Position numbers and translations under genes: made by a program
Source: an uncultured Candidatus Entotheonella sp.
Lineage (GTDB): Bacteria; Tectomicrobia; Entotheonellia; Entotheonellales; Entotheonellaceae
Assembly (NCBI GenBank): GCA_951828535.1
Contig: OX639990.1
Coordinates: 1,847,300 to 1,911,299 of the forward strand
Length of the DNA: 64,000 bases
Direction of reading: 5' to 3'
In this document: piece after piece, positions 52,437-60,830 of the stretch
How positions within the stretch are numbered: position 1 is the stretch's first letter
Layout: every line of letters begins with the position of its first letter
The notes under the pieces: generated by a model
Database searches by the model: none
What the model was told of the DNA's origin: nothing
What the model saw: the letters and a program-made list of their open reading frames with translations, nothing else

Positions 52437-53420
52437 TCAACCGATATCGTAGGAATAGACGTCTTTGTACAGTTCGTCCGGTGTTGGATACGGGCTGCTC
52501 TCAGCAAAGCGCACCGCTGCGGTGATCTCTTCCTGCACCGTATTCTGGATGTCGGCGTCCTGCTCGTCACTCAGGATGCCAGCGTCGCGCATGTGCGCCG
52601 CCAGTTGCTTGATGGGGTCGCGGTTGTCGGACCACTCGGCAATTTCCTCTCGCGTGCGGTACTGCTGCGGGTCGCCGAAGTTGTGGCCGTGAAAGCGGTA
52701 GGTCTTGCACTCCAGCAGGGTCGGCCCTTCGCCCCGGCGCGCGCGTGCGATCGCTTCGCCGGCCGCCTCGTACACGGCCAGGGGGTCCATGCCGTCCACC
52801 TGCACGCCCGGGATACCGTAGGCCGGCGACATGTTGGCGATGTCGGTCACCAGCGTCACGTCCTTCTGCGGCGTCCACTGCGCGAACTGGTTGTTCTCGC
52901 ACACGTACACCACCGGCAGCTTCCATACGGCGCCGATGTTGATGTTTTCGTGAAACGGGCCACGATTGGCCGCCCCGTCGCCGAAAAAGCACACCGCCAC
53001 CTGCCCGCTACCGCGCAACTGGGCCGCCAGACCGGCGCCGGTTGCGATCCCGAACCCCCCGGCCACGATGCCGTTCGCCCCCAGCATACCGACCTGGAAA
53101 TCGGCGATGTGCATGGAGCCGCCCTTACCCTTGCAGTAACCGGTGGAACGGCCAAAGAGCTCGGCCATCATGCGACTGATATCGGCGCCCTTGGCAATGC
53201 AGTGGCCGTGGCCACGGTGGGTGCTGGTGATGTAATCCGTGTCCTGCAGATGCGCGCAGGCGGGCACTGCCACGCCTTCTTCACCAATGTAGGTATGCAG
53301 GGCTCCCATCACCTTACCCTGGCTGGACTGGTATTCCGCTTGTTCCTCGAACAGGCGAATACGCCACATGCGCGCGTACATGTCGAGAAGCTTTTCCGCC
53401 GAGGGAGCTTCAACTGGCAT
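52437..53420 (-). CDS. 2-oxoacid/acetoin dehydrogenase E1 alpha subunit
   Basis: A 327-residue thiamine-diphosphate enzyme subunit. The TPP motif reads Gly-Asp-Gly-Ala-Ala-Asn-Arg-Gly-Pro-Phe-His-Glu and continues to Glu-Asn-Asn-Gln-Phe-Ala. Thr-His-Arg-Gly-His-Gly and Gly-Lys-Gly-Gly-Ser-Met-His match AcoA/PdhA. ATG 53420 has GGAGGA seven bases upstream and is preferred to the in-frame start at 53444. Being the first gene of the set, it could share a transcript with E1beta and E2. Nearby CoA-transferases and an AcoX-like protein elsewhere in the window make an acetoin-type role possible, but pyruvate is equally plausible. Confidence 0.92.
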   Translation of the reverse strand: MPVEAPSAEKLLDMYARMWRIRLFEEQAEYQSSQGKVMGALHTYIGEEGVAVPACAHLQDTDYITSTHRGHGHCIAKGADISRMMAELFGRSTGYCKGKGGSMHIADFQVGMLGANGIVAGGFGIATGAGLAAQLRGSGQVAVCFFGDGAANRGPFHENINIGAVWKLPVVYVCENNQFAQWTPQKDVTLVTDIANMSPAYGIPGVQVDGMDPLAVYEAAGEAIARARRGEGPTLLECKTYRFHGHNFGDPQQYRTREEIAEWSDNRDPIKQLAAHMRDAGILSDEQDADIQNTVQEEITAAVRFAESSPYPTPDELYKDVYSYDIG

Positions 53421-53585
53421 CAGTACGTCCTCCGTTTGAACCATGGCAAGCGGGCGGAGCCGGCTCCGTCCGCGGCTGATCGTGAGCGGCGTTCATCCTA
53501 GACGCGATTAGGAGTCGAGTCAATGGCATGTCCCGGCGTCCCGGAACCCGCTTGCAGGGCCGCCCGCGGGCCACCTAAATGGCGC

Positions 53586-53613
53586 TTGACAAGGCGTTGC
53601 GGAATGGTATGCT
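53586..53613 (+). promoter_or_regulatory. Sigma-70 promoter of an orphan small transcription unit
   Basis: TTGACA (53586-53591) and TATGCT (53608-53613) are separated by 16 bases. The predicted transcript starts near 53620, directly before the strong ribosome-binding site. Confidence 0.75.
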
Positions 53614-53641
53614 TGCCGCACGCTAGAAAGGAGGTGATCCA

Positions 53642-53677
53642 ATGCAACACACGATCAGCGAGGTGGCTGAGGCTTGA
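53642..53677 (+). CDS. Putative 11-residue peptide ORF
   Basis: The ATG sits four bases after the GGTGATCC part of an exceptionally strong Shine-Dalgarno and opens 11 codons (MQHTISEVAEA) ending in TGA. The peptide shows no known motif. It may be a translated leader or a precursor peptide, or the ORF may only serve ribosome capture. Confidence 0.4.
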   Translation: MQHTISEVAEA

Positions 53678-53743
53678 GGCATCGGCTTGGGCGCTTAGGC
53701 GTCGGCACGCACGTGCCTCGGCTAGTCCAAGCAGCCCACCGCG

Positions 53744-53776
53744 ACCCCGGAGGCATCCCGCCTCCGGGGTTTTTTT
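53744..53776 (+). terminator. Rho-independent terminator
   Basis: A perfect 11-bp stem, ACCCCGGAGGC/GCCTCCGGGGT, with a five-base loop is followed by seven T. It ends the orphan small transcript and lies 38 bases before the convergent dioxygenase stop. Confidence 0.92.
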
Positions 53777-53814
53777 GTGCCCAAACGCCGGGCAATGGCT
53801 GTGGCAGGCGCCTT

Positions 53815-54714
53815 TCATACAGGTGTGATGGGATCGCCGACGATTGAGACGGACTCCTTGCCGTCAACCCCCACCGGGGTGTCACCCATGAGGGTGATGC
53901 GGTAGAACTGCCGATCAAAATCGGTCGCAAAGATATCCCGCGGGGCGAGGTGGGCGGTCGAGCGATTGTCCCAAAACGCCAGGCTGCCCGGTTCCCACTT
54001 GAAGCGCACCGTGAATTCCGGCCGGATGGCGTGTTCCCATAGGAGTTTCAGCAACTGCTCGCTCTCGCGCGGCGTCAGGTCGACGATTGACTTGAGAAAC
54101 GACGGGCTGCAATACAGGGCGCGCTCGCCCGTTTCGGGATGAACCCGCACCAGCGGGTGCTCGCTAACCAGCGTACGGCGGCGCACCAGTTCGTTATATT
54201 CCTCGGTATCCTGGGCGGTTTGCGGGACGGCATAGCGGTGCACGGCGCGCAACCCATCGATAAAGCCCTGCAACGTGGACGACAGGTTTTCATAGGCGAC
54301 CACCAGATTAGTCCATTGCGTATCGCCGCCGTAGGGCGGAACGATCTCGCCGCGCAAGATGGAGGCGGCCGGCGGGTTAATGGCAGCGGTGATGTCCGTG
54401 TGCCAACCCGTCCAGGGCTTCATCGCCCCTTGGCGTTGATGGCGATTCGCCATGCGGTGTTTGGCCACCGAGTAAATGGCCGGATAGGTGGCGTCGTTGC
54501 CGAACACCACGTGTCCGGGAGTCAGCTGGCCGAATTGCCGGGCAAAGTCGGTCTGCTGCTGATGATTGAGGCGTTGGTCACGAAAAAACACCACCTTCCA
54601 TTGCAGCAGGGCGGTGCGAATCTCCTGCACCGTTTCCGGCGCCAGCGGTTGGGTCAGATCGACGCCGCGAATTTCCGCGCCGATATGAATCGACATGGGT
54701 CGTATCTCGATCAC
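53815..54714 (-). CDS. TauD/TfdA-family Fe(II)/2-oxoglutarate-dependent dioxygenase
   Basis: A 299-residue oxygenase. Iron ligands appear as His-Thr-Asp in Gly-Trp-His-Thr-Asp and the distal His in Ser-Thr-Ala-His-Leu-Ala-Pro-Arg-Asp. The 2-oxoglutarate Arg follows in Phe-Tyr-Arg-Ile. The N-terminus reads Ile-Gly-Ala-Glu-Ile-Arg-Gly-Val-Asp-Leu-Thr-Gln-Pro-Leu, standard for TauD. GTG 54714 is the start, with AAGGAGG eight bases upstream; the frame is open to 55128 but covers the higB remnant. Substrates of the family include taurine, 2,4-D and other sulfonates or acids; none can be chosen. Confidence 0.9.
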   Translation of the reverse strand: MIEIRPMSIHIGAEIRGVDLTQPLAPETVQEIRTALLQWKVVFFRDQRLNHQQQTDFARQFGQLTPGHVVFGNDATYPAIYSVAKHRMANRHQRQGAMKPWTGWHTDITAAINPPAASILRGEIVPPYGGDTQWTNLVVAYENLSSTLQGFIDGLRAVHRYAVPQTAQDTEEYNELVRRRTLVSEHPLVRVHPETGERALYCSPSFLKSIVDLTPRESEQLLKLLWEHAIRPEFTVRFKWEPGSLAFWDNRSTAHLAPRDIFATDFDRQFYRITLMGDTPVGVDGKESVSIVGDPITPV

Positions 54715-54883
54715 TGTCTTACCCTCCTTGAAACATCCACTCTGAGGCGGGCTCGTCAGAGCGAACATGAACCACCCGCCCAACGGCGTCAAGGGCGGCG
54801 GTGAGCCATCCGTTGTCTGGGTAGTGTGGCAGCGATAAGCCATACGCTTGACGTACGGCGCATGGCGCGGCAAATAGCGCGAT

Positions 54884-55153
54884 ATGATTCGTAGCTTCAG
54901 AGACTCCGACTGTTCAACGGGGAATTCGTCCGGGAGTTTCAGGCGTTCGCCCGACAGGCTGAAAAGCGTCTCCGCATCCTGGAGGCTGCAGACAGCTTGA
55001 CCGCGTTGCGTATGCTTCCCAGTAATCGCTTCGAGGCGCTCAAAGGAACTCGCCAAGGGCAGTAACAGCATCCGGATCAATCGGCAATGGCGGATATGTT
55101 TCGAATGGCATGCCGGCGGCCCACACAACGTCGAGATTGTGGACTATCATTAG
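54884..55153 (+). pseudogene. higB: Broken HigB/RelE-type toxin gene
   Basis: Three frames together spell a HigB-like toxin. It begins Met-Ile-Arg-Ser-Phe-Arg-Asp-Ser at 54884. The reading jumps frame near 54910 to Leu-Phe-Asn-Gly-Glu-Phe through Ala-Leu-Lys-Gly-Thr-Arg-Gln-Gly-Gln ending at a TAA at 55063. It resumes one base later as Ser-Ile-Arg-Ile-Asn-Arg-Gln-Trp-Arg-Ile and ends Val-Asp-Tyr-His-stop at 55153, the classic HigB C-terminus. Two frameshifts, including a one-base insertion at 55063-55066, inactivate it unless they are sequencing errors. It precedes higA by nine bases. Confidence 0.82.
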
Positions 55154-55162
55154 GAGGCGCGT

Positions 55163-55549
55163 ATGTCCCGCACACCCATTCATCCTGGCGAAATTCTTTA
55201 CGACGAGTTCCGTGAACTCGGTATGAGTGCAGCCGAACTAGCCCGCTGCCTCCATGTGCCAGCAAACAGGATTACGCAGATCTTGCGCGGCCAACGGAAC
55301 ATTACGGCGGACACTGCGTTGCGCTTGGGCCGCTGGTTCGGCACCGATCCCCAGTTGTGGCTCAGCCTCCAGCAAGCCTATGAACTCGATCTGGCCCGCC
55401 AACAAGCCGGCGAGGAGATCGAACAGATTGCCCCCCGTATCCCTGCCTCACCGAATATTACTTCCGAGGAAGCGCTCGCCAAATTACCGCGGCAGAGGAT
55501 GATCGCCAATCACGCCTTTTTCCCGCAGGGTGGCGAGCTCGTCGGCTGA
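55163..55549 (+). CDS. higA: HigA-family antitoxin (XRE DNA-binding)
   Basis: A 128-residue antitoxin. It begins Pro-Ile-His-Pro-Gly-Glu-Ile-Leu, the HigA/VapI signature, and has the helix-turn-helix Met-Ser-Ala-Ala-Glu-Leu-Ala-Arg-Cys-Leu-His-Val-Pro-Ala-Asn-Arg-Ile-Thr-Gln. Trp-Phe-Gly-Thr-Asp-Pro-Gln-Leu-Trp-Leu follows. TAGGAGG precedes the ATG. The C-terminal 25 residues overlap the convergent CaiB gene by 66 bases and may be a read-on tail. Without an intact toxin it may persist as a repressor of its own operon or as protection against related toxins. Confidence 0.88.
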   Translation: MSRTPIHPGEILYDEFRELGMSAAELARCLHVPANRITQILRGQRNITADTALRLGRWFGTDPQLWLSLQQAYELDLARQQAGEEIEQIAPRIPASPNITSEEALAKLPRQRMIANHAFFPQGGELVG

Positions 55550-56743
55550 TAGCCCGAGCAATTCGCCCAGCACCTGGTCATTGTGCTGCCCCAGACAAGG
55601 CGCCGAGCGATAGAGCCGTGTCGGGGTCGACGACAACCGCACAGGCTGACCGGCGTACCGCAGCATACCCGCTTCGGGATGATCGATGTCCCAGAAGAAA
55701 TGGCGGGCGCGCAAGTGCGGGTCGTTGACCAACTCCTCGGCGTTGACGACCACCCCGGCCGGCACGCCGGCGTTCTGCAAGGTGTGCATCACGTGGTAGG
55801 CGTCCTGTTTCACCGCCCAGTCGGCAATATGGCGGTCCAACTCATCGTGGTGTTGCAAGCGCCCGGACAACGTGGCAAAACGAGCCTCAGCACACCAGGC
55901 CGCAGGGCCCAGGACACGCGTAAAAGCGTGCCATTCGTCGTCGCTGCGCACGGCAATGGCCACCCAGGTGTCGTCGCCGCGACAAGGATAGCATCCGTGC
56001 GGCGCCTGGCGCGGATGACGGTTGCCCATGCGGGGCGGGACGACGCCGTTTAGCCGGGTGCCAAGCGAAACCTCACCCAGCAGGGCGGTGGTCGCCTCGG
56101 CCTGGGAGAGGTCGATGTGCTGCCCCTGCCCGGTGCGCCGTTGGTGATACAGCGCCGTCAAGACGGCACCGACGGCGAACAGGCCGGCCACCGGATCCGG
56201 GTAGGCATTGCCGCTCATGTGCGGCGCTTCACCGGGATAGCCCATCAGACTGGCAAGTCCCGCTGCCGGGTCCACGTTCGTACCGTAGGAGATAAAACTG
56301 CGGTGGGGTCCCTGGGAACCGTAGCCCGGCATCGAGCACAAGATGATCCGGGGGTTCAATGCCTGCAGGCGGGGATAGTCCAGGCCGAACTTGGGCATGA
56401 CGCGCGGGCTGTAGTTCTCCACCACCACGTCGCTGATGGCGATGAGACGGCGCAGCAACGACAGGCCCTCGGGGGTATCCAGCTCCAGCGTGATGTCGTA
56501 CTTGTTGCGCGTCAGGTCATTGGTCTGCGAGTTGCGGTTCCAATGCCGCTCACCCGGTTCGTCGTCGGGATAGACCCCCAGAATGCGGGCCGTCTCCCGG
56601 GTAACGGTCAGGGGACCGACCAGCTTACGGCTCGTGACATGGATCACCTCGGCCCCCATGTCGGCCAACATCCGGGTGGCATGGGGGCCGGCCCATACCC
56701 GCGTCAAGTCGATCACGCGCACACCGTGCAGCGCACCGTTCAT
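55484..56743 (-). CDS. CaiB/BaiF-family CoA-transferase
   Basis: A 419-residue class III CoA-transferase. Features are Val-Arg-Val-Ile-Asp-Leu-Thr-Arg-Val-Trp-Ala-Gly-Pro-His-Ala-Thr at the start, Gly-Ala-Glu-Val-Ile-His-Val, Val-Val-Glu-Asn-Tyr-Ser-Pro-Arg-Val-Met, and His-Ile-Asp-Leu-Ser-Gln-Ala-Glu near the catalytic region. It resembles the C-terminal half of the tandem protein at 43436. Its upstream neighbour, 20 bases away, is another family member, so the two may form one enzyme or serve paired substrates. GAGGAA precedes the ATG. Confidence 0.9.
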   Translation of the reverse strand: MNGALHGVRVIDLTRVWAGPHATRMLADMGAEVIHVTSRKLVGPLTVTRETARILGVYPDDEPGERHWNRNSQTNDLTRNKYDITLELDTPEGLSLLRRLIAISDVVVENYSPRVMPKFGLDYPRLQALNPRIILCSMPGYGSQGPHRSFISYGTNVDPAAGLASLMGYPGEAPHMSGNAYPDPVAGLFAVGAVLTALYHQRRTGQGQHIDLSQAEATTALLGEVSLGTRLNGVVPPRMGNRHPRQAPHGCYPCRGDDTWVAIAVRSDDEWHAFTRVLGPAAWCAEARFATLSGRLQHHDELDRHIADWAVKQDAYHVMHTLQNAGVPAGVVVNAEELVNDPHLRARHFFWDIDHPEAGMLRYAGQPVRLSSTPTRLYRSAPCLGQHNDQVLGELLGLSADELATLREKGVIGDHPLPR

Positions 56744-56763
56744 GGCGTGTCACTTTCCTCGCC

Positions 56764-57963
56764 CTAGATGACCCCCTGCGCCCGCCAATCGGCCAGTTGG
56801 TCGTGAGTAGAGCCCAGCCGGGCGGTCAAGATGTCGTGGGTATGTTCGCCCAGCAGACACGCCCGCTGCAGCACCGGGGGCGTTGCGGTCATGTGAAAGG
56901 GAAAGCCGGCGTAGGTCTGACGACCGGCGACGGGGTGATCCAGGTCGTGCCAGAAACCGCGGAATTGGTACTGCGGGTCGTCCATCACCTCGACAACGTC
57001 GTTGACAAAAGCCGCCGGGATGCGGCTTTCCTGACAACGATGCACGATGTCGTGCTTGCCGTGCGCCTGCAACCAGGGGGCAAGGCGCTCGTCAAACGAC
57101 GCGGCATGCTCGGAGCACGCGAACGGCGTGGCAAACCGCGCATCATCCAGCAAGGCTGTCAGGCTGGTCAGGGCCAGTAACCGCTCGTACTGCTCCTGCG
57201 TGCTGACGGCCAGGGATATCAGGCCATCCTTGCAGGGATAGATGGTAATCGGGTGGGCGCGTTGATAGCGGTTGCCAAGGCGTTTCTGAATGCGGCCGAC
57301 GTACACGTAGCGGTTGATGGTAAACTGGTGGATGGAGGCCATACATTCCTGGATCGAGATGTCTACGTGCTGGCCCTGCCCGCCCTGTTCCCGTGCCATG
57401 AGTGCCGCCGCGGCGCCGCTGTAGCCATGCAAGCCGCCCTGGTAGGCCGGCTGACGGCCACCCCCGCACAGGGGTGGCCGCTGCGGGTGGCCGTTGAGGT
57501 ACATATAGCCCCCCAAGGCGTACGAAATCATGGCATTGGTCTTGTAGTCGCGGTAGGGTCCGTTCTGTCCAAAGCTGCTGATGGACACCATGATCAAGCG
57601 CGGGTTGATGGCGCGCAGGGTAGCGTAATCCAAACCGAGCGCCGGCATCACACGCGGCGCGAAGTTTTCAACCAGCACATCGGTGTGCCGCACTAACGCC
57701 TTGAGAATATCCCTGCCCTGCGGGTGTTTGAGATTGAGCGTTAGGCCCTGCTTGCCGGTATTGAGATAGAGAAACAGCGCGCTCGTTTCGGGGTCGGGGC
57801 GGTTATGCAGAAACGGCCCCACGGCGCGTGCCGGGTCGCCTGTGCCAGGCGGCTCGACCTTGATCACCTCGGCCCCAAATGCGGCCAATAGTTTGGCGCA
57901 ATAAGCGCCGGCAACGTAACGCGACAGGTCCAGCACCCGGATGCCCTGCAGCGCTGCAGTCAT
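56764..57963 (-). CDS. CaiB/BaiF-family CoA-transferase
   Basis: A 399-residue class III CoA-transferase. It begins Ile-Arg-Val-Leu-Asp-Leu-Ser-Arg-Tyr-Val-Ala-Gly-Ala-Tyr-Cys and has Gly-Ala-Glu-Val-Ile-Lys-Val-Glu-Pro-Pro-Gly-Thr-Gly-Asp, Leu-Val-Glu-Asn-Phe-Ala-Pro-Arg-Val-Met, and Gly-Gln-His-Val-Asp-Ile-Ser-Ile-Gln-Glu. It heads a two-gene unit with the CoA-transferase at 55484. The acid substrate is not evident. Confidence 0.9.
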   Translation of the reverse strand: MTAALQGIRVLDLSRYVAGAYCAKLLAAFGAEVIKVEPPGTGDPARAVGPFLHNRPDPETSALFLYLNTGKQGLTLNLKHPQGRDILKALVRHTDVLVENFAPRVMPALGLDYATLRAINPRLIMVSISSFGQNGPYRDYKTNAMISYALGGYMYLNGHPQRPPLCGGGRQPAYQGGLHGYSGAAAALMAREQGGQGQHVDISIQECMASIHQFTINRYVYVGRIQKRLGNRYQRAHPITIYPCKDGLISLAVSTQEQYERLLALTSLTALLDDARFATPFACSEHAASFDERLAPWLQAHGKHDIVHRCQESRIPAAFVNDVVEVMDDPQYQFRGFWHDLDHPVAGRQTYAGFPFHMTATPPVLQRACLLGEHTHDILTARLGSTHDQLADWRAQGVI

Positions 57964-58056
57964 GGTTGTGGGTTCTCCGTGCCAGCGTGTCGCGGTTCAA
58001 TCAAAGCCGAGCGGGTGACCTGCAAGCGGCCAGAGCCTGTTTTAGAAAGGATGATT

Positions 58057-58230
58057 ATGGGTGAATCAATACTACCGGAAAAGGAAAATCTGCGGCGGGC
58101 GGTGCGGTGGATTTCCGAACAGGGGACCTTCTCGGTGAAGGTGGTGGATGAAGCCAGTCTGCGTTTCGATCTCTCTCCCGCCGATGCGGCGTTTCTGCTG
58201 CGGCATTTCGCCGGCAAGAAGGAGGCGTGA
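58057..58230 (+). CDS. Small conserved hypothetical protein
   Basis: A 57-residue protein with Leu-Pro-Glu-Lys-Glu-Asn-Leu-Arg-Arg-Ala-Val-Arg-Trp-Ile-Ser-Glu and, near the C-terminus, Leu-Arg-Phe-Asp-Leu-Ser-Pro-Ala-Asp-Ala-Ala-Phe-Leu. The pattern recalls short uncharacterised proteins of about 60 residues in many Proteobacteria. AAAGGA lies seven bases before ATG 58057; an overlapping ATG two codons earlier is too close to it. It stands between the CoA-transferase pair and glnA on the opposite strand. No function is proposed. Confidence 0.6.
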   Translation: MGESILPEKENLRRAVRWISEQGTFSVKVVDEASLRFDLSPADAAFLLRHFAGKKEA

Positions 58231-58283
58231 CGCCCCGTCCGGGGCAACGGCCAGCGCCGCCCCGGACGGTAAAACGTTCCTGC

Positions 58284-59696
58284 CTAGATATCGAAGTACA
58301 GCTTGAACTCGAACGGATGCGGCCGCAGGCGAACCTCATCCACTTCGTTCGAGCGCTTGTAATCGAGCCACGTGTCGATGGCATCGGCGGTGAACACGTC
58401 GCCCTTGAGCAGGAAGTCGTGATCCTGTTCCAGAGCGTCGAGGGCGCCTTCGAGCGAACCCGGCACGGAGGGGACCTTGCTGAGTTCCGCAGGCGTGAGG
58501 GCGTAAATGTCCTTGTCCAGCGGCTCGCCGGGGTCGATGCGGTTTTCGATGCCGTCCAGGCCCGCCATCAGCATGGCGGAAAAGGCCAGGTAGCCGTTGC
58601 AGGACGGATCGGGGAAGCGCACCTCGATGCGTTTCGCTTTCGGGCTCGGCGAGTACATGGGGATGCGCACCGCCGCGCTGCGGTTGCGGCTGGAATACGC
58701 CAGGTTCACCGGCGCCTCGAAACCCGGTACCAGGCGCTTATACGAGTTGGTCGTTGGCGCCACGAAGGCGCACAGCGCCGGGGCGTGCTTGAGGATGCCG
58801 CCGATGTAGTTCAGGCACATCTGGCTGATGCCGGCGTACCCGTCGCCCGCGAACAGCGGCTCGCCGTCCTTCCACAGACTCTGGTGCACATGCATGCCGC
58901 TGCCGTTGTCGTTGAATAGCGGCTTGGGCATGAACGTGACCGTCTTATTGTAGCGCCGCGCCACGTTCTTGATGATGTACTTGTACCACATGAGGTTGTC
59001 GGCCATGGTCACCAGGGAGTTGAAACGCATGTCGATCTCGGCCTGACCGGCGGTGGCGACCTCGTGGTGATGCGTCTCGACGCGGATGCCCAGCTTCTCC
59101 ATGGTCAGGATCATCTCGGTGCGGATGTCGTGCATGCTGTCTGCGGGCGGCACCGGGAAGTAGCCTTCCTTGAAGCGCGGCTTGTAGCCCAGGTTGGGTC
59201 CTTCGACGCGCCCGGTGTTCCACTGCCCTTCCACCGAATCCACGAAGTAATACGCCGAATGTTCGTTGCTGTCGTAGCGGATGTCGTCGAGGATGAAAAA
59301 TTCCGCTTCCGGCCCCACGTAGGCCGTATCCGCGAGACCGCCGGCCTTCACGTAGGCCTCGGCCTTCTTGGCAATGTTGCGGGGGTCGCGGGTGTAGCGC
59401 TCGTGGGTCAGCGGGTCCACGATATCGCAGATCATCACCAGGGTGGGCTCTTTCATGAACGGGTCCATGCGGGCCGTGGTGGGATCGGGCATCACCAGCA
59501 TGTCGCTGGCGTCAATCGCCTGCCAGCCGCGGATGCTGGAGCCGTCGAAGCCAAGGCCCTCGGCGAACACGTCCTCGGTGAGCTCGCTGATGGGATGGGT
59601 CATGTGCTGCCACAGGCCCGGGAAATCCAGAAAACGCAAATCGAAGACCTTGGCCCCCTTGTCCGCAGCCAATTTGAGTACTTCACTCGGTGTCAT
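58284..59696 (-). CDS. glnA: Glutamine synthetase type I (GSI-beta)
   Basis: A 470-residue enzyme that makes glutamine from glutamate, ammonia and ATP as a dodecamer. Features are [11 protein letters not shown] near residue 50, Glu-Ala-Glu-Phe-Phe, His-His-Glu-Val-Ala, [10 protein letters not shown], and [10 protein letters not shown]. The adenylylation Tyr is kept in [11 protein letters not shown]. AAAGGAGG precedes the ATG. It follows glnB by 56 bases, and both share the sigma-54-like promoter at 60245. Confidence 0.96.
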   Translation of the reverse strand: MTPSEVLKLAADKGAKVFDLRFLDFPGLWQHMTHPISELTEDVFAEGLGFDGSSIRGWQAIDASDMLVMPDPTTARMDPFMKEPTLVMICDIVDPLTHERYTRDPRNIAKKAEAYVKAGGLADTAYVGPEAEFFILDDIRYDSNEHSAYYFVDSVEGQWNTGRVEGPNLGYKPRFKEGYFPVPPADSMHDIRTEMILTMEKLGIRVETHHHEVATAGQAEIDMRFNSLVTMADNLMWYKYIIKNVARRYNKTVTFMPKPLFNDNGSGMHVHQSLWKDGEPLFAGDGYAGISQMCLNYIGGILKHAPALCAFVAPTTNSYKRLVPGFEAPVNLAYSSRNRSAAVRIPMYSPSPKAKRIEVRFPDPSCNGYLAFSAMLMAGLDGIENRIDPGEPLDKDIYALTPAELSKVPSVPGSLEGALDALEQDHDFLLKGDVFTADAIDTWLDYKRSNEVDEVRLRPHPFEFKLYFDI

Positions 59697-59752
59697 AACA
59701 ATTGCCTCCTTTCTTAACGTACACCAACGGATTCAGCGCCAGCCGACATCGC

Positions 59753-60223
<471 letters not shown>

Positions 60224-60244
60224 CTATGAGTCAAACAACAATTC

Positions 60245-60260
60245 AGCAATATCCATGCCA
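60245..60260 (-). promoter_or_regulatory. Sigma-54-type promoter of glnBA
   Basis: The minus strand reads TGGCATGGATATTGCT, matching the -24/-12 consensus TGGCAYR-N4-TTGCW at every defined base. Its predicted start near 60235 leaves a leader of about 145 bases before glnB. Nitrogen control through RpoN and NtrC is therefore likely, though no clear NtrC site was found. Confidence 0.8.
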
Positions 60261-60350
60261 CAAACGATGACATGGCCCAAAACCTCGCAGGTAGCGGCTT
60301 GGCGGCCTTGCGGACGGCTCGAGGTAGGAAACACCATCACTGGGTCGGGG

Positions 60351-60378
60351 CATTTTTGTGTCAAGCGTAACAAAAATG
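60351..60378. repeat. Perfect 9-bp inverted repeat upstream of glnBA
   Basis: CATTTTTGT and ACAAAAATG flank a 10-base centre. It lies about 90-130 bases upstream of the sigma-54 promoter and 34 bases beyond the stop of the small XRE gene. It could be an activator or repressor site or a weak AT-rich hairpin. Confidence 0.5.
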
Positions 60379-60411
60379 TCCTTCAAAAGGAAAAGAATGT
60401 CGGCCCGTGAC

Positions 60412-60612
60412 CTAATTGAATTTGAACCGGGCCTTCTTGGCCCCGGAGGCCGACAACCGCTGCAACTTCTCCAACTCCTCATCGCTGGGTTCCAACTCGC
60501 CGTTCTCCCAGGCGATCACATCCGCCGGCCGCACGCGAAAGAGTTGCGCCATCTGCACGTGGGTCATTTCCGTATGCTCGCGTAGAGCCTGAATTTCCTC
60601 GGGCGTCATCAT
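60412..60612 (-). CDS. Small XRE-family helix-turn-helix regulator
   Basis: A 66-residue DNA-binding protein. The whole chain is one HTH domain: Glu-Glu-Ile-Gln-Ala-Leu-Arg, then Thr-His-Val-Gln-Met-Ala-Gln-Leu-Phe-Arg-Val-Arg-Pro-Ala-Asp-Val and Ala-Trp-Glu-Asn-Gly. It ends in a Lys/Arg-rich tail. GAGGAG lies directly before two consecutive ATG codons, so the start may be 60609. No toxin gene adjoins it. It lies upstream of glnB in the same direction and might regulate itself or glnBA. Confidence 0.8.
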   Translation of the reverse strand: MMTPEEIQALREHTEMTHVQMAQLFRVRPADVIAWENGELEPSDEELEKLQRLSASGAKKARFKFN

Positions 60613-60689
60613 CTCCTCGATCCTATGAAGAGAGCCTATCCGGCACCCAAAGCGTCATTCCAGGCTTGACTCAGAAGCCAGTGATTTTT

Positions 60690-60745
60690 CCGGCGTGCCT
60701 CTGGACTCCCTCCCGCTTTCGCGGGAGCGACGCTCTGGGAATCTA
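60690..60745. repeat. REP-like palindromic element
   Basis: A hairpin of CTCCCGC (60710-60716) and GCGGGAG (60721-60727) with a TTTC loop is set in a partly symmetric flank. It belongs to the common CCGCTTTCGCGG-type intergenic repeats. It lies in the 60613-60830 gap, where no gene is seen. Confidence 0.6.
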
Positions 60746-60830
60746 TTTCCATTATTCTGTATGCGGCCCGGCAGAACCCGCCTCCGGCTTGAATAGGAGC
60801 TATTGGCAATTCCCTCAAACCCAGGCCGCC

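Larger units (their letters stand above)
53620..53776 (+). ncRNA. Candidate small RNA / leader-type transcript
   Basis: The predicted transcript of about 155 nt carries a TAGAAAGGAGGTGATCC tract, which is the exact complement of the common 16S rRNA 3' end, then an 11-codon ORF. A hairpin follows (GCTTGG at 53685-53690 with CCAAGC at 53727-53732, enclosing GGCAC/GTGCC at 53704-53717), then a strong terminator. No gene follows on this strand, so it is not an ordinary attenuator. No known RNA family is recognised. Confidence 0.55.

Noticed and set aside
53642-53695. TGA of the 11-codon ORF as a selenocysteine codon
   Set aside because: Reading through gives only seven more residues before TAG and no family match; the downstream hairpin is too far and too large for a SECIS.
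60351-60378. Terminator for the small XRE gene
   Set aside because: The stem is AT-rich with a 10-base loop and lacks a following T tract, so it is a poor rho-independent terminator; kept only as an inverted repeat.
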